A DNA stretch of 64,000 nucleotides from Pseudomonadota bacterium (GTDB lineage: Bacteria > Pseudomonadota > Gammaproteobacteria > Burkholderiales > Burkholderiaceae_B). The stretch's first letter is position 1. Each line of letters starts with the position of its first letter. Shown piece by piece: positions 43,617 to 52,335 of the stretch. The stretch lies in NCBI GenBank assembly GCA_023439305.1, contig JAEXOO010000039.1, forward strand, positions 90,719-154,718, in the 5' to 3' direction. The position numbers and the translations under genes were made by a program. Below the pieces are notes generated by a model. It was not told the DNA's origin. It was given only the letters and a program-made list of their open reading frames with translations, and did no database searches.

Positions 43617-44144
43617 ATGAGCGAACATGATGCGGCCGTCGGCGCCGACCTGATCGACCAGTTGCTGGGTGTAGTCCCCGGCGATGATATGTATGCCTTG
43701 CGCCATGCCCGCGCCAAGGCCACCGACGCTATCCAGCGCAGCCAGGAGCTGTTTTTCCAGCCCGAATTGGGCGGCGTGTCGCTGCAGGACCGCTTGAGCA
43801 TTGCGGTGTACGCCTGCGCTCTGTCACGCGCCCGGAAGCTGGGGGCGTATTACCGCGACCAGTTGGCAGCGCAACCCGGCGTGTCGCCGGACTGCTTGTC
43901 GGCGTTGGAGCAGGACAATCTGGATTCGATCCCGGATGCTCGCCTGCGAGCCATGCTGGTGTTCACGCGCATCCTGATTCTGACGCCGGTGGAAGGCGAC
44001 AAAGCCGCTTTGCAGGCCCTGCAGGCGGCCTGCCTGGAAACTCCCGATGTGGTCACCGTGGCGCAATTGATCGCCTATCTGTCGTATCAGATCCGCATGT
44101 TGGCCGGCTTGCTGGCACTGCAACAACGCAAGGAGCAAGCATGA
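43617..44144 (+). CDS. CMD domain protein (Avi_7170-type)
   Basis: 175-residue protein resembling the carboxymuconolactone-decarboxylase-domain family that is regularly paired with an AhpD-like partner. It is all-helical by composition and has no CxxC in the usual AhpD position, so it may be the non-redox member of the pair. The start at 43617 has an AGGAGAG ribosome site. Its stop overlaps the start of the partner gene (ATGA). Confidence 0.8.
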   Translation: MSEHDAAVGADLIDQLLGVVPGDDMYALRHARAKATDAIQRSQELFFQPELGGVSLQDRLSIAVYACALSRARKLGAYYRDQLAAQPGVSPDCLSALEQDNLDSIPDARLRAMLVFTRILILTPVEGDKAALQALQAACLETPDVVTVAQLIAYLSYQIRMLAGLLALQQRKEQA

Positions 44145-44725
44145 GCGAGATCATCCGCAAGAACGGTTTCACCAACGAAAACCTGGACTGGACCGCTTGG
44201 CTGGACGTGGTGGATCTGGAGCGCGCCACGCCCGAGCAGATTGCCGTGCTGGAAATGAGCCATCCTAAAGCCAAGGAAATGGATTACTACCGTTTTCTGG
44301 TGCATCAGCCGGCCATCCTGCAGCAGCGTTCCGAGGCCTACAACGCCATCATGTACGCGCCGGGCGGCTTGCCCCGAGCCGAGCGCGAACTGGGCGCCCT
44401 GACCGTATCGCGCATCAATGGCTGCGCCTATTGCGCGTCCGTGCATGCGCAGCGCTTTGAGCAGCTTGCCAAGCGCAACGACACCGTGCATCAGGTATTC
44501 GAGAATCCTCGCACCGCAGGCACCACAGATCGCGAACGCGCCATTGCCGCTTTTGCGGTCAAGCTGACCGAAGCGCCCGACCAACTGGGCGCCGATGACA
44601 TGGCCGCTTTGCAGGCGCAGGGCCTGAGTGATGCCGACATCCTGGACCTGATCAACTCCGCCGCCATTTTCGGCTGGGCCAATCGTCTGATGCACAATCT
44701 GGGGGAGTCGTCTCCGCAGGCTTGA
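44141..44725 (+). CDS. Peroxidase-related AhpD-like protein (Avi_7169-type)
   Basis: 194-residue alkylhydroperoxidase D-fold protein. The redox motif CAYCASVH (CxxC followed by His three residues on) lies at about residues 92-99, as in AhpD-type thiol peroxidases. It overlaps the CMD gene by four bases, so the two are probably made in equal amounts. A hydroperoxide-reducing role beside a flavin monooxygenase is inferred. Confidence 0.87.
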   Translation: MSEIIRKNGFTNENLDWTAWLDVVDLERATPEQIAVLEMSHPKAKEMDYYRFLVHQPAILQQRSEAYNAIMYAPGGLPRAERELGALTVSRINGCAYCASVHAQRFEQLAKRNDTVHQVFENPRTAGTTDRERAIAAFAVKLTEAPDQLGADDMAALQAQGLSDADILDLINSAAIFGWANRLMHNLGESSPQA

Positions 44726-44807
44726 GCATTCAGCCATATACTTCATGCCTAAATAAATAATTCAAACCGGGATCAGAGGCTCTGATCCCGGACGAGGCCT
44801 GGAGCAT

Positions 44808-45932
44808 ATGAAGCTGAATATCGACGACTTCCGGCGGGAGGCGCAGCGCGCCTTGCCCCGTTTTGTCTACGACTACGTGGCGGGCGGGGCAGAGGATGAA
44901 CTGTGCGTCCAGCGCAATCGTAATGACTTGCAGAGCTTGACCCTGGCGCCGCGTGCTTTGCGCGACACGGCGGCGGCGTCGACCCAGGTGCAGGTTTTCG
45001 GCCGTACCTGGAAGGCGCCGCTGGGCATTGCGCCGGTTGGCCTGATCGACGTGGTCAGGCCCAGAGGCGATATTCTGGCGGCTCGGGCCGCCGGTCAGGC
45101 AGGGCTGCCTTACATTCTGTCCACTGCCTCCAACAGCCGCCTGGAAGAGGTGCGTCAGGCGACCGAGGGGCCGTGTTGGATGCAGCTCTATGTGATGCAG
45201 GACAGAGGTATGGCCGACTCCATTCTGGATCGGGCGCGGGAAGCGGGTTTCGAGGCGCTGGTTCTGACCGTGGACGTGCCGGTAGGCGGGTACCGTGAAA
45301 AAGACCTGCGGCATGGTTTCAAACTGCCGTTTCGGCCCGGGCCGCGCCTGATGCTGGACATGGCCTTGCACCCGGTCTGGCTCAGCCGCCAAGCCGCCGC
45401 CGGCGCGCCGCAATTCGTGAATCTGATGCCGACGACGGGTGCGACCTCCGCCCAGGCGCAAGCTGCCTTGTTGTCGCGCACCATGGATCGCACATTGGCC
45501 TGGGACGACCTGGCCTGGCTACGCTCCAAGTGGAAGGGGCCGTTGCTGATCAAGGGCGTGCTGCATCCACAGGATGCCCGCCAGGCCGTCCATCTAGGCG
45601 TGGACGGCCTGATCGTCTCCAATCACGGTGGACGGCAGTTGGATATCGCTCCATCGACCATTTCCGTATTGCCGCGCATCATGGAGGTGGTGCAGGATCG
45701 CATGCCGGTTTTTATCGACAGCGGCTTCCGTCGCGGGGCGGACATCGCCAAGGCCCTGGCCTATGGAGCGCAAGGCGTGTTTCTGGGACGACCCGTGGCC
45801 TATGGGCTGGCGCTGGATGGGGAGCAGGGCGTGGCGCAGGTCTTGGATCAGATGGCCCAGGAGTTCTTGCGCACTATGGTTCTGCTGGGCGCCAGCCGTC
45901 CTGATCAATTGGCGCAGTGCTTGATGCCGTAG
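44808..45932 (+). CDS. FMN-dependent alpha-hydroxy-acid oxidase/dehydrogenase
   Basis: 374-residue FMN TIM-barrel enzyme of the lactate/mandelate/glycolate oxidase family. Motifs: VYDYVAGGAEDE at the N-terminus, LSTASNSRLEEV, WMQLYVMQDRG, the catalytic SNHGGRQLD with active-site His and Arg, and the phosphate loop IDSGFRRGADIAKAL. It oxidises an L-2-hydroxy acid to the 2-oxo acid. The substrate is not decided by sequence. It lies 82 bases after the AhpD-like gene and may belong to the same pathway. Confidence 0.93.
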   Translation: MKLNIDDFRREAQRALPRFVYDYVAGGAEDELCVQRNRNDLQSLTLAPRALRDTAAASTQVQVFGRTWKAPLGIAPVGLIDVVRPRGDILAARAAGQAGLPYILSTASNSRLEEVRQATEGPCWMQLYVMQDRGMADSILDRAREAGFEALVLTVDVPVGGYREKDLRHGFKLPFRPGPRLMLDMALHPVWLSRQAAAGAPQFVNLMPTTGATSAQAQAALLSRTMDRTLAWDDLAWLRSKWKGPLLIKGVLHPQDARQAVHLGVDGLIVSNHGGRQLDIAPSTISVLPRIMEVVQDRMPVFIDSGFRRGADIAKALAYGAQGVFLGRPVAYGLALDGEQGVAQVLDQMAQEFLRTMVLLGASRPDQLAQCLMP

Positions 45933-46035
45933 CTCCCCAGGCGGGCCACAGTGCCTTACTAAAAGGAGAGCGAGAATACCGGGGTGCTGACATATACTTT
46001 GCGATATGCACGCACTCGTATCCGTTCGGGGCTAT

Positions 46036-46413
46036 ATGAAGAAAGCCTGGCAGGCCTTGTTCTGCCTGGCTTTGCTTGCCCTTGTGTGTCGTGCGCTCGT
46101 TCCTGCCGGCTATATGCCGCATCATTCCGAGCAGAGCGGCTTGTCCATGACCTTCTGTACCGCCCAAGGCGAGGTCGTGACCTTGTTCGTGGACGGCGGG
46201 GCTGCGCCGCAGGATGACCACCCGGCTGGGCTGGACTGTCCCTATGGCGTGTTGGCTTCTCAGGCTTTGCTGCCCCACCTGGATACGCCTCTGCTTGCGT
46301 ACACGGTCATGTACGCGCGATTGCACTACCTGCCGCCGCCGCTGGCTTTGCCGTCCTTGCCCGCGTCGGGCCCGCCCTTAGGCTCGCGAGCGCCTCCTTT
46401 CAACCTTGCGTAA
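46036..46413 (+). CDS. DUF2946 family protein
   Basis: 125-residue exported or membrane-anchored protein. It starts with a basic residue pair and hydrophobic signal (MKKAWQALFCLALLALVCRA), then LVPAGYMP, typical of DUF2946, and contains a TFCTAQGE segment and a DCPYG segment. The ATG at 46036 is preferred over one at 46006 because CGGGG precedes it. DUF2946 genes commonly neighbour copper genes, as here. Confidence 0.78.
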   Translation: MKKAWQALFCLALLALVCRALVPAGYMPHHSEQSGLSMTFCTAQGEVVTLFVDGGAAPQDDHPAGLDCPYGVLASQALLPHLDTPLLAYTVMYARLHYLPPPLALPSLPASGPPLGSRAPPFNLA

Positions 46414-46471
46414 ATGTTCTTCATGGCCCGTTCAGGCCATGTTTTCCCATAGATAATGCGTGAGGTTTTGT

Positions 46472-47008
46472 ATGTCCAATTTCTTTCTGTCGGGCCGATT
46501 GGCCCTTGTCGTCGCCACGTGGGTGCTGGTCCCCGTCGCCCATGCGCACGTTACCCTGGAAACCCGCCAGGCTCCGGTCGAAAGCGGCTATAAAGCCGTG
46601 CTGAAGGTGCCCCACGGGTGCAAAGGTTCTCCTACCAATAAGCTGCGTGTGCGTATTCCCGATGGTGTCCTGGGTGTGAAGCCCCAGCCCAAGGCGGGCT
46701 GGACGCTCCAGACGGTGACCGGTGACTACGCCCAGCCCTACACCCTGTATGGCGCCCCGGTTAGCTCAGGCGTGCAGGAAGTCGTCTGGTCGGGCGGCTC
46801 GCTGCCGGATGAACACTATGACGAGTTCGTATTCACCGCCTATTTGAGCAGCGCCTTGAAGCCGGGCACGACGGTGTATTTTCCAGTGATTCAGGAGTGC
46901 GAGCAGGGCCTGACTCGCTGGATCGACCAGCCTGCGCAGGGACAAAAACCTGCATCCGATCATTCAGATTCGCCCGCCCCAGGATTGACGTTGCTGCCCA
47001 AACCTTGA
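46472..47008 (+). CDS. YcnI-type (DUF1775) copper-associated protein
   Basis: 178-residue secreted protein of the YcnI/DUF1775 family. The signal peptide ends AHA at residues 23-25, so the mature protein starts with His26 (HVTLETRQAP), and an N-terminal His is part of the copper site in YcnI-type proteins. The conserved core includes KVPHGCKGSPTNKLRVRIP and EVVWSGGSLPDEHYDEF. The start at 46472 follows GTGAGG. It precedes the CopC-CopD fusion, the same order as in other copper-uptake loci. Confidence 0.88.
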   Translation: MSNFFLSGRLALVVATWVLVPVAHAHVTLETRQAPVESGYKAVLKVPHGCKGSPTNKLRVRIPDGVLGVKPQPKAGWTLQTVTGDYAQPYTLYGAPVSSGVQEVVWSGGSLPDEHYDEFVFTAYLSSALKPGTTVYFPVIQECEQGLTRWIDQPAQGQKPASDHSDSPAPGLTLLPKP

Positions 47009-47019
47009 GGCCAGCCGGA

Positions 47020-48621
47020 ATGCGTTCTGTTCTAGCCTTTTTGTCATTGTGGGCAGGTCTGTTCGCCTGGATTCCACCGGCGGCAGGCCATGCCGCCTTG
47101 GTGAACAGCAGCCCGCCTTCCGGAGCGGTGCTGGATCAGGTTCCGGACCATGTGCTGTTGCAGTTCAATGAGCCTGTGTCTGCCCTGGTGATCAGGCTCC
47201 TCAAGCCCGACGGTCAGGTGGCGGAGCTGACCGGCTTGCCGGCTGTACTCAACGGTCTGTCCTTGTCCTTGCCGCCGTTGGAAGAAGAGGGAACCTACGC
47301 GCTGAGCTGGCGTGTGGTTTCCGCAGACGGACATCCGATCGGCGGCTCCGTCGTGTTTTCTGTCGGTGTCCAGGCAGCGGCTGCCGGATTAGGTGATGGA
47401 GCGGATTGGATCCGCAACGCCGTGATCTGGCTTGCCCGATGGTTGGGCTATGGGCTGTTGATCCTGGGGGCGGGGTTGACGGTGTCCCGGTTGCCAAGCC
47501 GGTCTGTTCGGGGCCGCAGCCGCATGGCGTTCCGGGTCTTGCTGCTAGGGGCCGCAATGGTGGTGTTCAATGCGGGCCTGTGGGGCGTGGACGCGCTGGA
47601 TCTGCCGCTGTCCGCTGTGCTCAGCGCCGCTGTCTGGCAGGCAGCGGCAGCATCCTCCTTGATGTTTTCATGGGTATTGGCGCTGCTTGCCTTGGTGTGC
47701 GCGGCCTGGGCCTGGCGTGTGCGTTCCCAGGCGGCTGCCGGCTTGCTGGCAATAGGCTGTGTTGTGATGCTGGGCGGATCCTGGGCGCTCACCGGCCACG
47801 CCAGCGCGGCACCGCCCAGTTGGCTGTCCATGCCGTCGGTGTGGCTGCACACGGTTGCCGTCGTGCTGTGGATTGGCGTTTTGTGGCCCTTGGCGGTCAG
47901 TCTGAAAGACAGTCAGGACGTGTCCTTGCTGGGGCGGTTCTCGCGCGGCATACCGTGGGTTCTGCTGGTGTTGTTGGCGACGGGCACGGTGTTGGCCTAT
48001 TTGCAGTTGGAGGGCATTGCCTCGCTTTGGCAGACCCCCTATGGCCGTATCCTGTCGGCCAAGCTGGGCGTGGTGTCGTTGTTGTTGGGACTGGGAGCCT
48101 ACAACCGCTATCGCCTGACGGCGGGCGTACTGAAGGGCGAGACGGCGTCCAGAATCGCCCTGCGACGGACGATCCGGTTGGAGTGCGTGCTGGCGTTGTT
48201 GGTTCTGGGGCTGGTGGCGCTCTGGCGCTTCACGCCGCCTCCGCGGGCCCTGGCCGTGCCGACAGCCCCGGAGGTGGTCAGCACTCATATCCACACCTCG
48301 GCCGTCATGGCGGAACTAAGTCTGGCCCCGTCTTTGTTGGATCAGCACAGCCCCGGCGCCAGAGCGCCTCTACAGCTGGATTTGTCCGGCCCCGACGGCC
48401 TGCCGTTGCGGGCTCAGGAAGTGGACATTGCTTTTTCGAGTCCCGAGGCGGGTATCGAGCCGCTGATTTTTTCCGCAAAGGCGCAAGGGCAGGGCCGCTG
48501 GCAGGTGCCTGTACTGCATTTGCCCCGCCAGGCCCGTTGGCAGGTGCGCATCGACATTCTGGTGTCGGATTTCGAACGGCTTAGATTGGAAACAGATGTG
48601 CAGCTGCCCAGCCGGAAATAA
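47020..48621 (+). CDS. CopC-CopD fusion, copper import/handling protein
   Basis: 533-residue fusion. A signal peptide is followed by a CopC-like periplasmic copper-binding domain starting GHAALVNSSPPSGAVL (His24 at the mature N-terminus) and including SADGHPIGGSVVFSVG. A multi-pass CopD membrane domain follows from about residue 140 (about eight helices), then a C-terminal periplasmic tail resembling YcnJ-type proteins. CopCD systems bring copper into the cell. It is the last gene of a three-gene copper operon, 11 bases after the DUF1775 gene. Confidence 0.9.
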   Translation: MRSVLAFLSLWAGLFAWIPPAAGHAALVNSSPPSGAVLDQVPDHVLLQFNEPVSALVIRLLKPDGQVAELTGLPAVLNGLSLSLPPLEEEGTYALSWRVVSADGHPIGGSVVFSVGVQAAAAGLGDGADWIRNAVIWLARWLGYGLLILGAGLTVSRLPSRSVRGRSRMAFRVLLLGAAMVVFNAGLWGVDALDLPLSAVLSAAVWQAAAASSLMFSWVLALLALVCAAWAWRVRSQAAAGLLAIGCVVMLGGSWALTGHASAAPPSWLSMPSVWLHTVAVVLWIGVLWPLAVSLKDSQDVSLLGRFSRGIPWVLLVLLATGTVLAYLQLEGIASLWQTPYGRILSAKLGVVSLLLGLGAYNRYRLTAGVLKGETASRIALRRTIRLECVLALLVLGLVALWRFTPPPRALAVPTAPEVVSTHIHTSAVMAELSLAPSLLDQHSPGARAPLQLDLSGPDGLPLRAQEVDIAFSSPEAGIEPLIFSAKAQGQGRWQVPVLHLPRQARWQVRIDILVSDFERLRLETDVQLPSRK

Positions 48622-48652
48622 TGGATGAGGCAGCTCGCCGATAGCGACGCGA

Positions 48653-48937
48653 TCAGGGCTTAAGCATCCATTTTCCTTGGGCCTTGTTGTGCTCGAACAG
48701 TAATTCGCGAGAAGTATTCAAGGCCGTGTTTTCGATGGTGCAGCGGTAGGCCGATGCTTCTTGGGTGCATCCCTTGACGCTGACCTCCTTGGTCAGTGCC
48801 TGCCGGAGTTCAGCGCCTCCGCTGGCGGTTTCATAATAATCGTACAGCGCCTGCTTGACCTGCTCATCGCTGGGCGCGCCTGCCGAGCAGCCGGCAAGGT
48901 AAACACTGAATATCGACAACAAGGCTTTTTTCAGCAT
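48653..48937 (-). CDS. Small lipoprotein of unknown function
   Basis: 94-residue predicted lipoprotein: signal MLKKALLSIFSVYLAGC with Cys17 in the lipobox LAGC. The mature part is about 78 residues with two further cysteines (KGCTQ and YRCTI), which could form a disulfide, and ends GKWMLKP. I do not recognise a family. It is convergent with the CopCD gene and separated from it by about 31 bases. Confidence 0.72.
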   Translation of the reverse strand: MLKKALLSIFSVYLAGCSAGAPSDEQVKQALYDYYETASGGAELRQALTKEVSVKGCTQEASAYRCTIENTALNTSRELLFEHNKAQGKWMLKP

Positions 48938-49160
48938 GACAATCCCTTATGGGTTTAGCGTGAAGGCGACCTACACAGGCAGCCGCTGGAAGCTGAGCAC
49001 AAGACAAGCCGATAGTTTGGCCGATCCCACAGCGTTTTGGCTGGATCACCGCACTAAGCTTGATCAATTTGTCGCACTCAAGCCACCTCGTTGGTCGACT
49101 TTAGGTGCAGAAGGCATAGATCGACGACTAATTCGTCCCAAGAAGAGGCGCAAAAGAAAA
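48938..49160. other. Intergenic region, no assignable gene
   Basis: About 220 bases between the small lipoprotein gene and the tRNA terminator. An open stretch on the plus strand (48936-49172) would give a 78-residue product, but it runs through the terminator hairpin, ends in a Lys/Arg-rich tail caused by that AT-rich sequence, and matches nothing I know. I see no other structure. Confidence 0.4.
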
Positions 49161-49187
49161 GGGCCACTATGACTAGTGACCCTTTTT
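49161..49187. terminator. Bidirectional terminator downstream of tRNA-Thr
   Basis: The hairpin GGGCCACTA / TAGTGACCC (one G-T wobble) at 49161-49182 is flanked by an A-rich tract on its left and a T run on its right, so it can terminate on either strand. It lies 28 bases past the 3' end of the minus-strand tRNA. Confidence 0.75.
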
Positions 49188-49209
49188 TGCGGAAATTCCG
49201 CTGAATGCT

Positions 49210-49285
49210 TGGTGCCGGCTAAAGGAGTTGAACCCTCGACCTTCGCATTACAAGTGCGCTGCTCTACCAACTGAGCTAAGCCGGC
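49210..49285 (-). tRNA. tRNA-Thr (anticodon TGT)
   Basis: A 76-base cloverleaf on the minus strand. The acceptor stem is GCCGGCT paired with AGCCGGC, the D arm contains AGCTCAGTTGGTAGAGC, the anticodon loop is CTTGTAA (anticodon TGT, reading ACA), the T arm holds GGTTCAACTCC, and CCA is encoded. It has its own promoter just upstream and a hairpin terminator downstream. Confidence 0.95.
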
Positions 49286-49294
49286 GAATTTCGA

Positions 49295-49324
49295 ATTATA
49301 GCGGGCTTGTGGACGAATGCGCAA
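49295..49324 (-). promoter_or_regulatory. Promoter of tRNA-Thr
   Basis: On the minus strand a perfect -10 box TATAAT (49300-49295) is preceded by TTGCGC (49324-49319) with an 18-base spacer. Transcription would begin a few bases before the mature tRNA 5' end at 49285. Confidence 0.65.
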
Positions 49325-49564
49325 TCGACATGTGCGGCTGGCTGGAATGCCTGCTCTGACTGTTCATTTCTTTTAGCTATAAAGGAATGATGAAAAGTTC
49401 GTTTTAAATGCTTTAACCCCTACTCATAATGAAATCCATCAAGGCTTTGGTTATATACGCCAAGCCGCAGGACGGGCACGTGCACGCAGTGCCAAGTTGC
49501 TGCAACAAGCCTGTCAGTCGAGATTTTGGATGCTACGGCCCGCACCGGGTCCCAGGGGAAAAAC
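49325..49564 (+). promoter_or_regulatory. Upstream region of the sulfate transport operon
   Basis: About 240 bases between the tRNA promoter and sbp. The left half (about 49365-49440) is AT-rich, with several ATAA/TTTA elements of the kind bound by CysB-type LysR regulators, which control sulfate uptake in proteobacteria. I cannot place a precise site. AGGGGAAAAAC precedes the sbp ATG. Confidence 0.35.
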
Positions 49565-50569
49565 ATGAAATTGAAGTCTGTGGTCGGTTCCGCTCTGTTG
49601 TTGTCTTCGCTGCTGGGCGGCGTGGCCAGTGCGCAGGTTGCCTTGCTCAATGCCTCGTTCGACGTGGCCCGCGAAACGTTCGCCGCCGTCAACCCCAAGT
49701 TTGTGGAACACTGGAAAGCCACCACCGGCCAGGACATCAAGATCGATCAGTCGTTTGCCGGCACGTCTCGCCAGGCCCAGGACATTGTCCAGGGCAAGAA
49801 GGTGGACACTGTGACCTTCAACCAGGTGACGGACATCGAATTCCTGGCTGATCGTGGTTTCGTCGCCAAGGACTGGGCCAGCAAGTTCCCCAACAACAGC
49901 TCGCCGTACTACAGCACGATCGCGTTCCTGGTGCGTAAGGGCAATCCCAAGAACATCAAGTCCTGGGACGATCTGGCCCGTGACGACGTAAAACTGGTGT
50001 TCCCCAATCCCAAGACGTCGGGCAACGCTCGTTATACCTACCTGGCGTCCTGGCTGTATGCCAACGAGCAGTTTGGCGGCGATCAGGCCAAGATTAAGGA
50101 TTTCGTGCGCAAGATCCTGGGCAATGTGGAAAGCTTCCCCACAGGCGGCCGTGGCGCCACCGTGGCCTTCGCACAGAACGGCCAGGGTGACGTACTGCTG
50201 ACCTTTGAATCCGAAGTGATCAACATCGCCGGCAGTGATGAATTCAAGGGCAGCGAGCTCGAAATCGTGGTGCCGCCCGTCAGCGTGCTGGCCGAATTTC
50301 CTGTCGCCGTGGTGGATAAGGTCGTAGACCAGAAAGGCACGCGCAAAGAAGCGACGGATTACCTGAAGTTCCAGTACACTCCTGACATCCAGCGTCTGCT
50401 GGCAGGTTTCAACTATCGGGTGACTGATCCTGCCGTGGCCAAGGAATTCGAATCCAAATACGCGCCGGTCAAGCTGATCAACCCAACCGACGTGCTGGGA
50501 AGCTGGAAAGACATCCAGAGCCAGCATTTCGCAGCCAACGGCATTCTGGACCAACTGCTCGCGAAGTAA
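49565..50569 (+). CDS. sbp: Sulfate ABC transporter periplasmic binding protein
   Basis: 334-residue sulfate/thiosulfate-binding protein. The signal peptide is MKLKSVVGSALLLSSLLGG through VASA. The family blocks ALLNASFDVARE, QSFAGTSRQAQDI, NPKTSGNARYTYLA and FPTGGRGATVAF are as in Sbp/CysP. It delivers sulfate to the CysT-CysW permease encoded directly downstream (cysT starts three bases after its stop). Confidence 0.96.
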   Translation: MKLKSVVGSALLLSSLLGGVASAQVALLNASFDVARETFAAVNPKFVEHWKATTGQDIKIDQSFAGTSRQAQDIVQGKKVDTVTFNQVTDIEFLADRGFVAKDWASKFPNNSSPYYSTIAFLVRKGNPKNIKSWDDLARDDVKLVFPNPKTSGNARYTYLASWLYANEQFGGDQAKIKDFVRKILGNVESFPTGGRGATVAFAQNGQGDVLLTFESEVINIAGSDEFKGSELEIVVPPVSVLAEFPVAVVDKVVDQKGTRKEATDYLKFQYTPDIQRLLAGFNYRVTDPAVAKEFESKYAPVKLINPTDVLGSWKDIQSQHFAANGILDQLLAK

Positions 50570-50572
50570 TCA

Positions 50573-51463
50573 ATGACCCGCTCCCTTGTGGACTCGACCG
50601 CAGTGCCCTTGGAGGCGCCTGCGGTCAAACCCGTCTTTTTCCTGCGCCGCCCCGTCATACCCGGTTTCGGGCTGAGTTTCGGCTTCAGCGTCCTGTATCT
50701 GTCCATCATTGTGCTGCTGCCGCTCTCGGCGCTGTTCATGTATGTCAGCGACATGAGCCTGGCCGATTACTGGCGGGCCGTGACCGACAAACGTGTGGTG
50801 AGCAGCTATCAGGTCACCATCAGTGCGGCCTTTTATTCCACGGCGATCGCCAGCGTGGTGGGCTTCATCATCGCCTGGATCATCACGCGCTTCGACTTTC
50901 CAGGCCGTCGTCTGATCGATGCCTTGGTGGATCTTCCTTTTGCTTTGCCAACCTCTGTGGCCGGCCTGACCCTGGCTACCTTGTTCGTGCCGGGCGGCTG
51001 GTTCGGCCAGTTTCTGCCTGAAGGCTGGAAAGTGGCCTATCAATATCCCGGCATCGTGCTGGCCATGACCTTCACCAGCCTGCCTTTTGTGGTGCGTATC
51101 GTGCAGCCGGTCATTGAAGAACTGGGCGATGAGTACGAGGAAGTGGCCCAGACATTGGGGGCGACGGGCTGGCAGACATTTTACAAAGTGGTGTTCCCTC
51201 CGCTGATTCCGGCCATGGTGACGGGAGCGTCCCAGGCCTTCATCCGCAGCCTGGGCGAGTTCGGCGCGGTCATCATGATTGCCGGCAATATTCCTTACAA
51301 AACCGAAGTGTCGTCGCTGATGATTTTTGTGCGTCTGCAGGAGTTCAACTATCCGGCCGCGGCGGCGATCGCCTCGGTGATTCTGCTGGCATCGCTGTTG
51401 CTGTTGTTCACGCTCCAGCTGGTGCAGAACCGCCTGCTGGGCTGGCAACGGAGGGGGGCATGA
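50573..51463 (+). CDS. cysT: Sulfate ABC transporter permease CysT
   Basis: 296-residue inner-membrane permease with about six helices. The cytoplasmic EAA loop is EEVAQTLGATGWQTFYKVVF, and FALPTSVAGLTLATLFVPGG is characteristic of CysT. It follows sbp by three bases and overlaps cysW by four, so the three genes form one operon. Confidence 0.96.
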   Translation: MTRSLVDSTAVPLEAPAVKPVFFLRRPVIPGFGLSFGFSVLYLSIIVLLPLSALFMYVSDMSLADYWRAVTDKRVVSSYQVTISAAFYSTAIASVVGFIIAWIITRFDFPGRRLIDALVDLPFALPTSVAGLTLATLFVPGGWFGQFLPEGWKVAYQYPGIVLAMTFTSLPFVVRIVQPVIEELGDEYEEVAQTLGATGWQTFYKVVFPPLIPAMVTGASQAFIRSLGEFGAVIMIAGNIPYKTEVSSLMIFVRLQEFNYPAAAAIASVILLASLLLLFTLQLVQNRLLGWQRRGA

Positions 51464-52302
51464 GAAAAGCGCCTCAAAGCGCGGCAGACCGGGCGATTCT
51501 GGCCGTAGGCATCGTATTGGTGCTGGGCCTGCTGGTGGTTCCGCTGCTGCTGATTTTTTCCAAGGCTCTGGGCGATGGCCTGCCCGCGCTGTGGTCCAAC
51601 CTGCAAGAAGATTTCATGTTGCATGCCATTGGGCTGACCTTGTTCGTGGCAGTTCTGACCGTGCCGCTGAACATGATCTTCGGCATACTTCTGGCCTGGT
51701 GCCTGACGCATTATCAGTTCCGAGGGCGGCGTTTGCTCAGCACCCTGGTGGACTTGCCTTATGCCGTCTCGCCCGTGGTGGCGGGCCTGTGTTATCTGGT
51801 GGTTTACGGTGTAGAAACCTCGCTGGGGCAATGGTTCAGCGATCGCGATATCCAGTTGATGTTTGCCTGGCCGGGCATTGTCATGGTCACGATCTTCGTG
51901 ACCACGCCTTATGTGGCGCGCATTCTGATTCCGGTCATGCAAGCGCAAGGTTCGGACGCCGAATCGGCTGCGCTCAGCCTGGGCGCCAACGGCTGGCAGA
52001 TTTTCTGGCACGTTACCTTGCCGGACATCAAATGGGCCTTGCTGTATGGAGTGGTCCTGACCAACGCCCGCGCCATCGGCGAATTCGGCGCTGTGTCGGT
52101 CGTGTCCGGCACCATCATGAATCAGACGCTGACGCTGTCCCTGCTGGTGGATCAGCTCAACAACGACAACAAGGCCGCCGCCGCCTTTACAGCCGCCGCT
52201 TTGCTGGCGACCTTCGCCATTGTGTCGGTCATGCTCAAGAGCCTGCTGGAATGGCGTGTGGCTGCCGCCCGGCGCCGGAATCAGGCCGAGGCACAGGCCT
52301 GA
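51460..52302 (+). CDS. cysW: Sulfate ABC transporter permease CysW
   Basis: 280-residue second permease subunit. Typical features: LPYAVSPVVAGLCYLVVYG, the EAA-type loop ESAALSLGANGWQIFWHVTL, and RAIGEFGAVSVVSGTIMNQT. The operon ends here at a strong terminator (52336-52366), whereas in most proteobacteria the ATPase gene cysA follows. The ATPase must be encoded elsewhere or shared. Confidence 0.96.
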   Translation: MRKAPQSAADRAILAVGIVLVLGLLVVPLLLIFSKALGDGLPALWSNLQEDFMLHAIGLTLFVAVLTVPLNMIFGILLAWCLTHYQFRGRRLLSTLVDLPYAVSPVVAGLCYLVVYGVETSLGQWFSDRDIQLMFAWPGIVMVTIFVTTPYVARILIPVMQAQGSDAESAALSLGANGWQIFWHVTLPDIKWALLYGVVLTNARAIGEFGAVSVVSGTIMNQTLTLSLLVDQLNNDNKAAAAFTAAALLATFAIVSVMLKSLLEWRVAAARRRNQAEAQA

Positions 52303-52335
52303 GGGTTTGCGGTGCTGCAGATCAGCGATGTAAAA

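Noticed and set aside
48936..49172. 78-codon plus-strand open frame before the tRNA
   Set aside because: Runs through the terminator hairpin, has no convincing ribosome site and matches no known family. The small minus-strand lipoprotein has better features.
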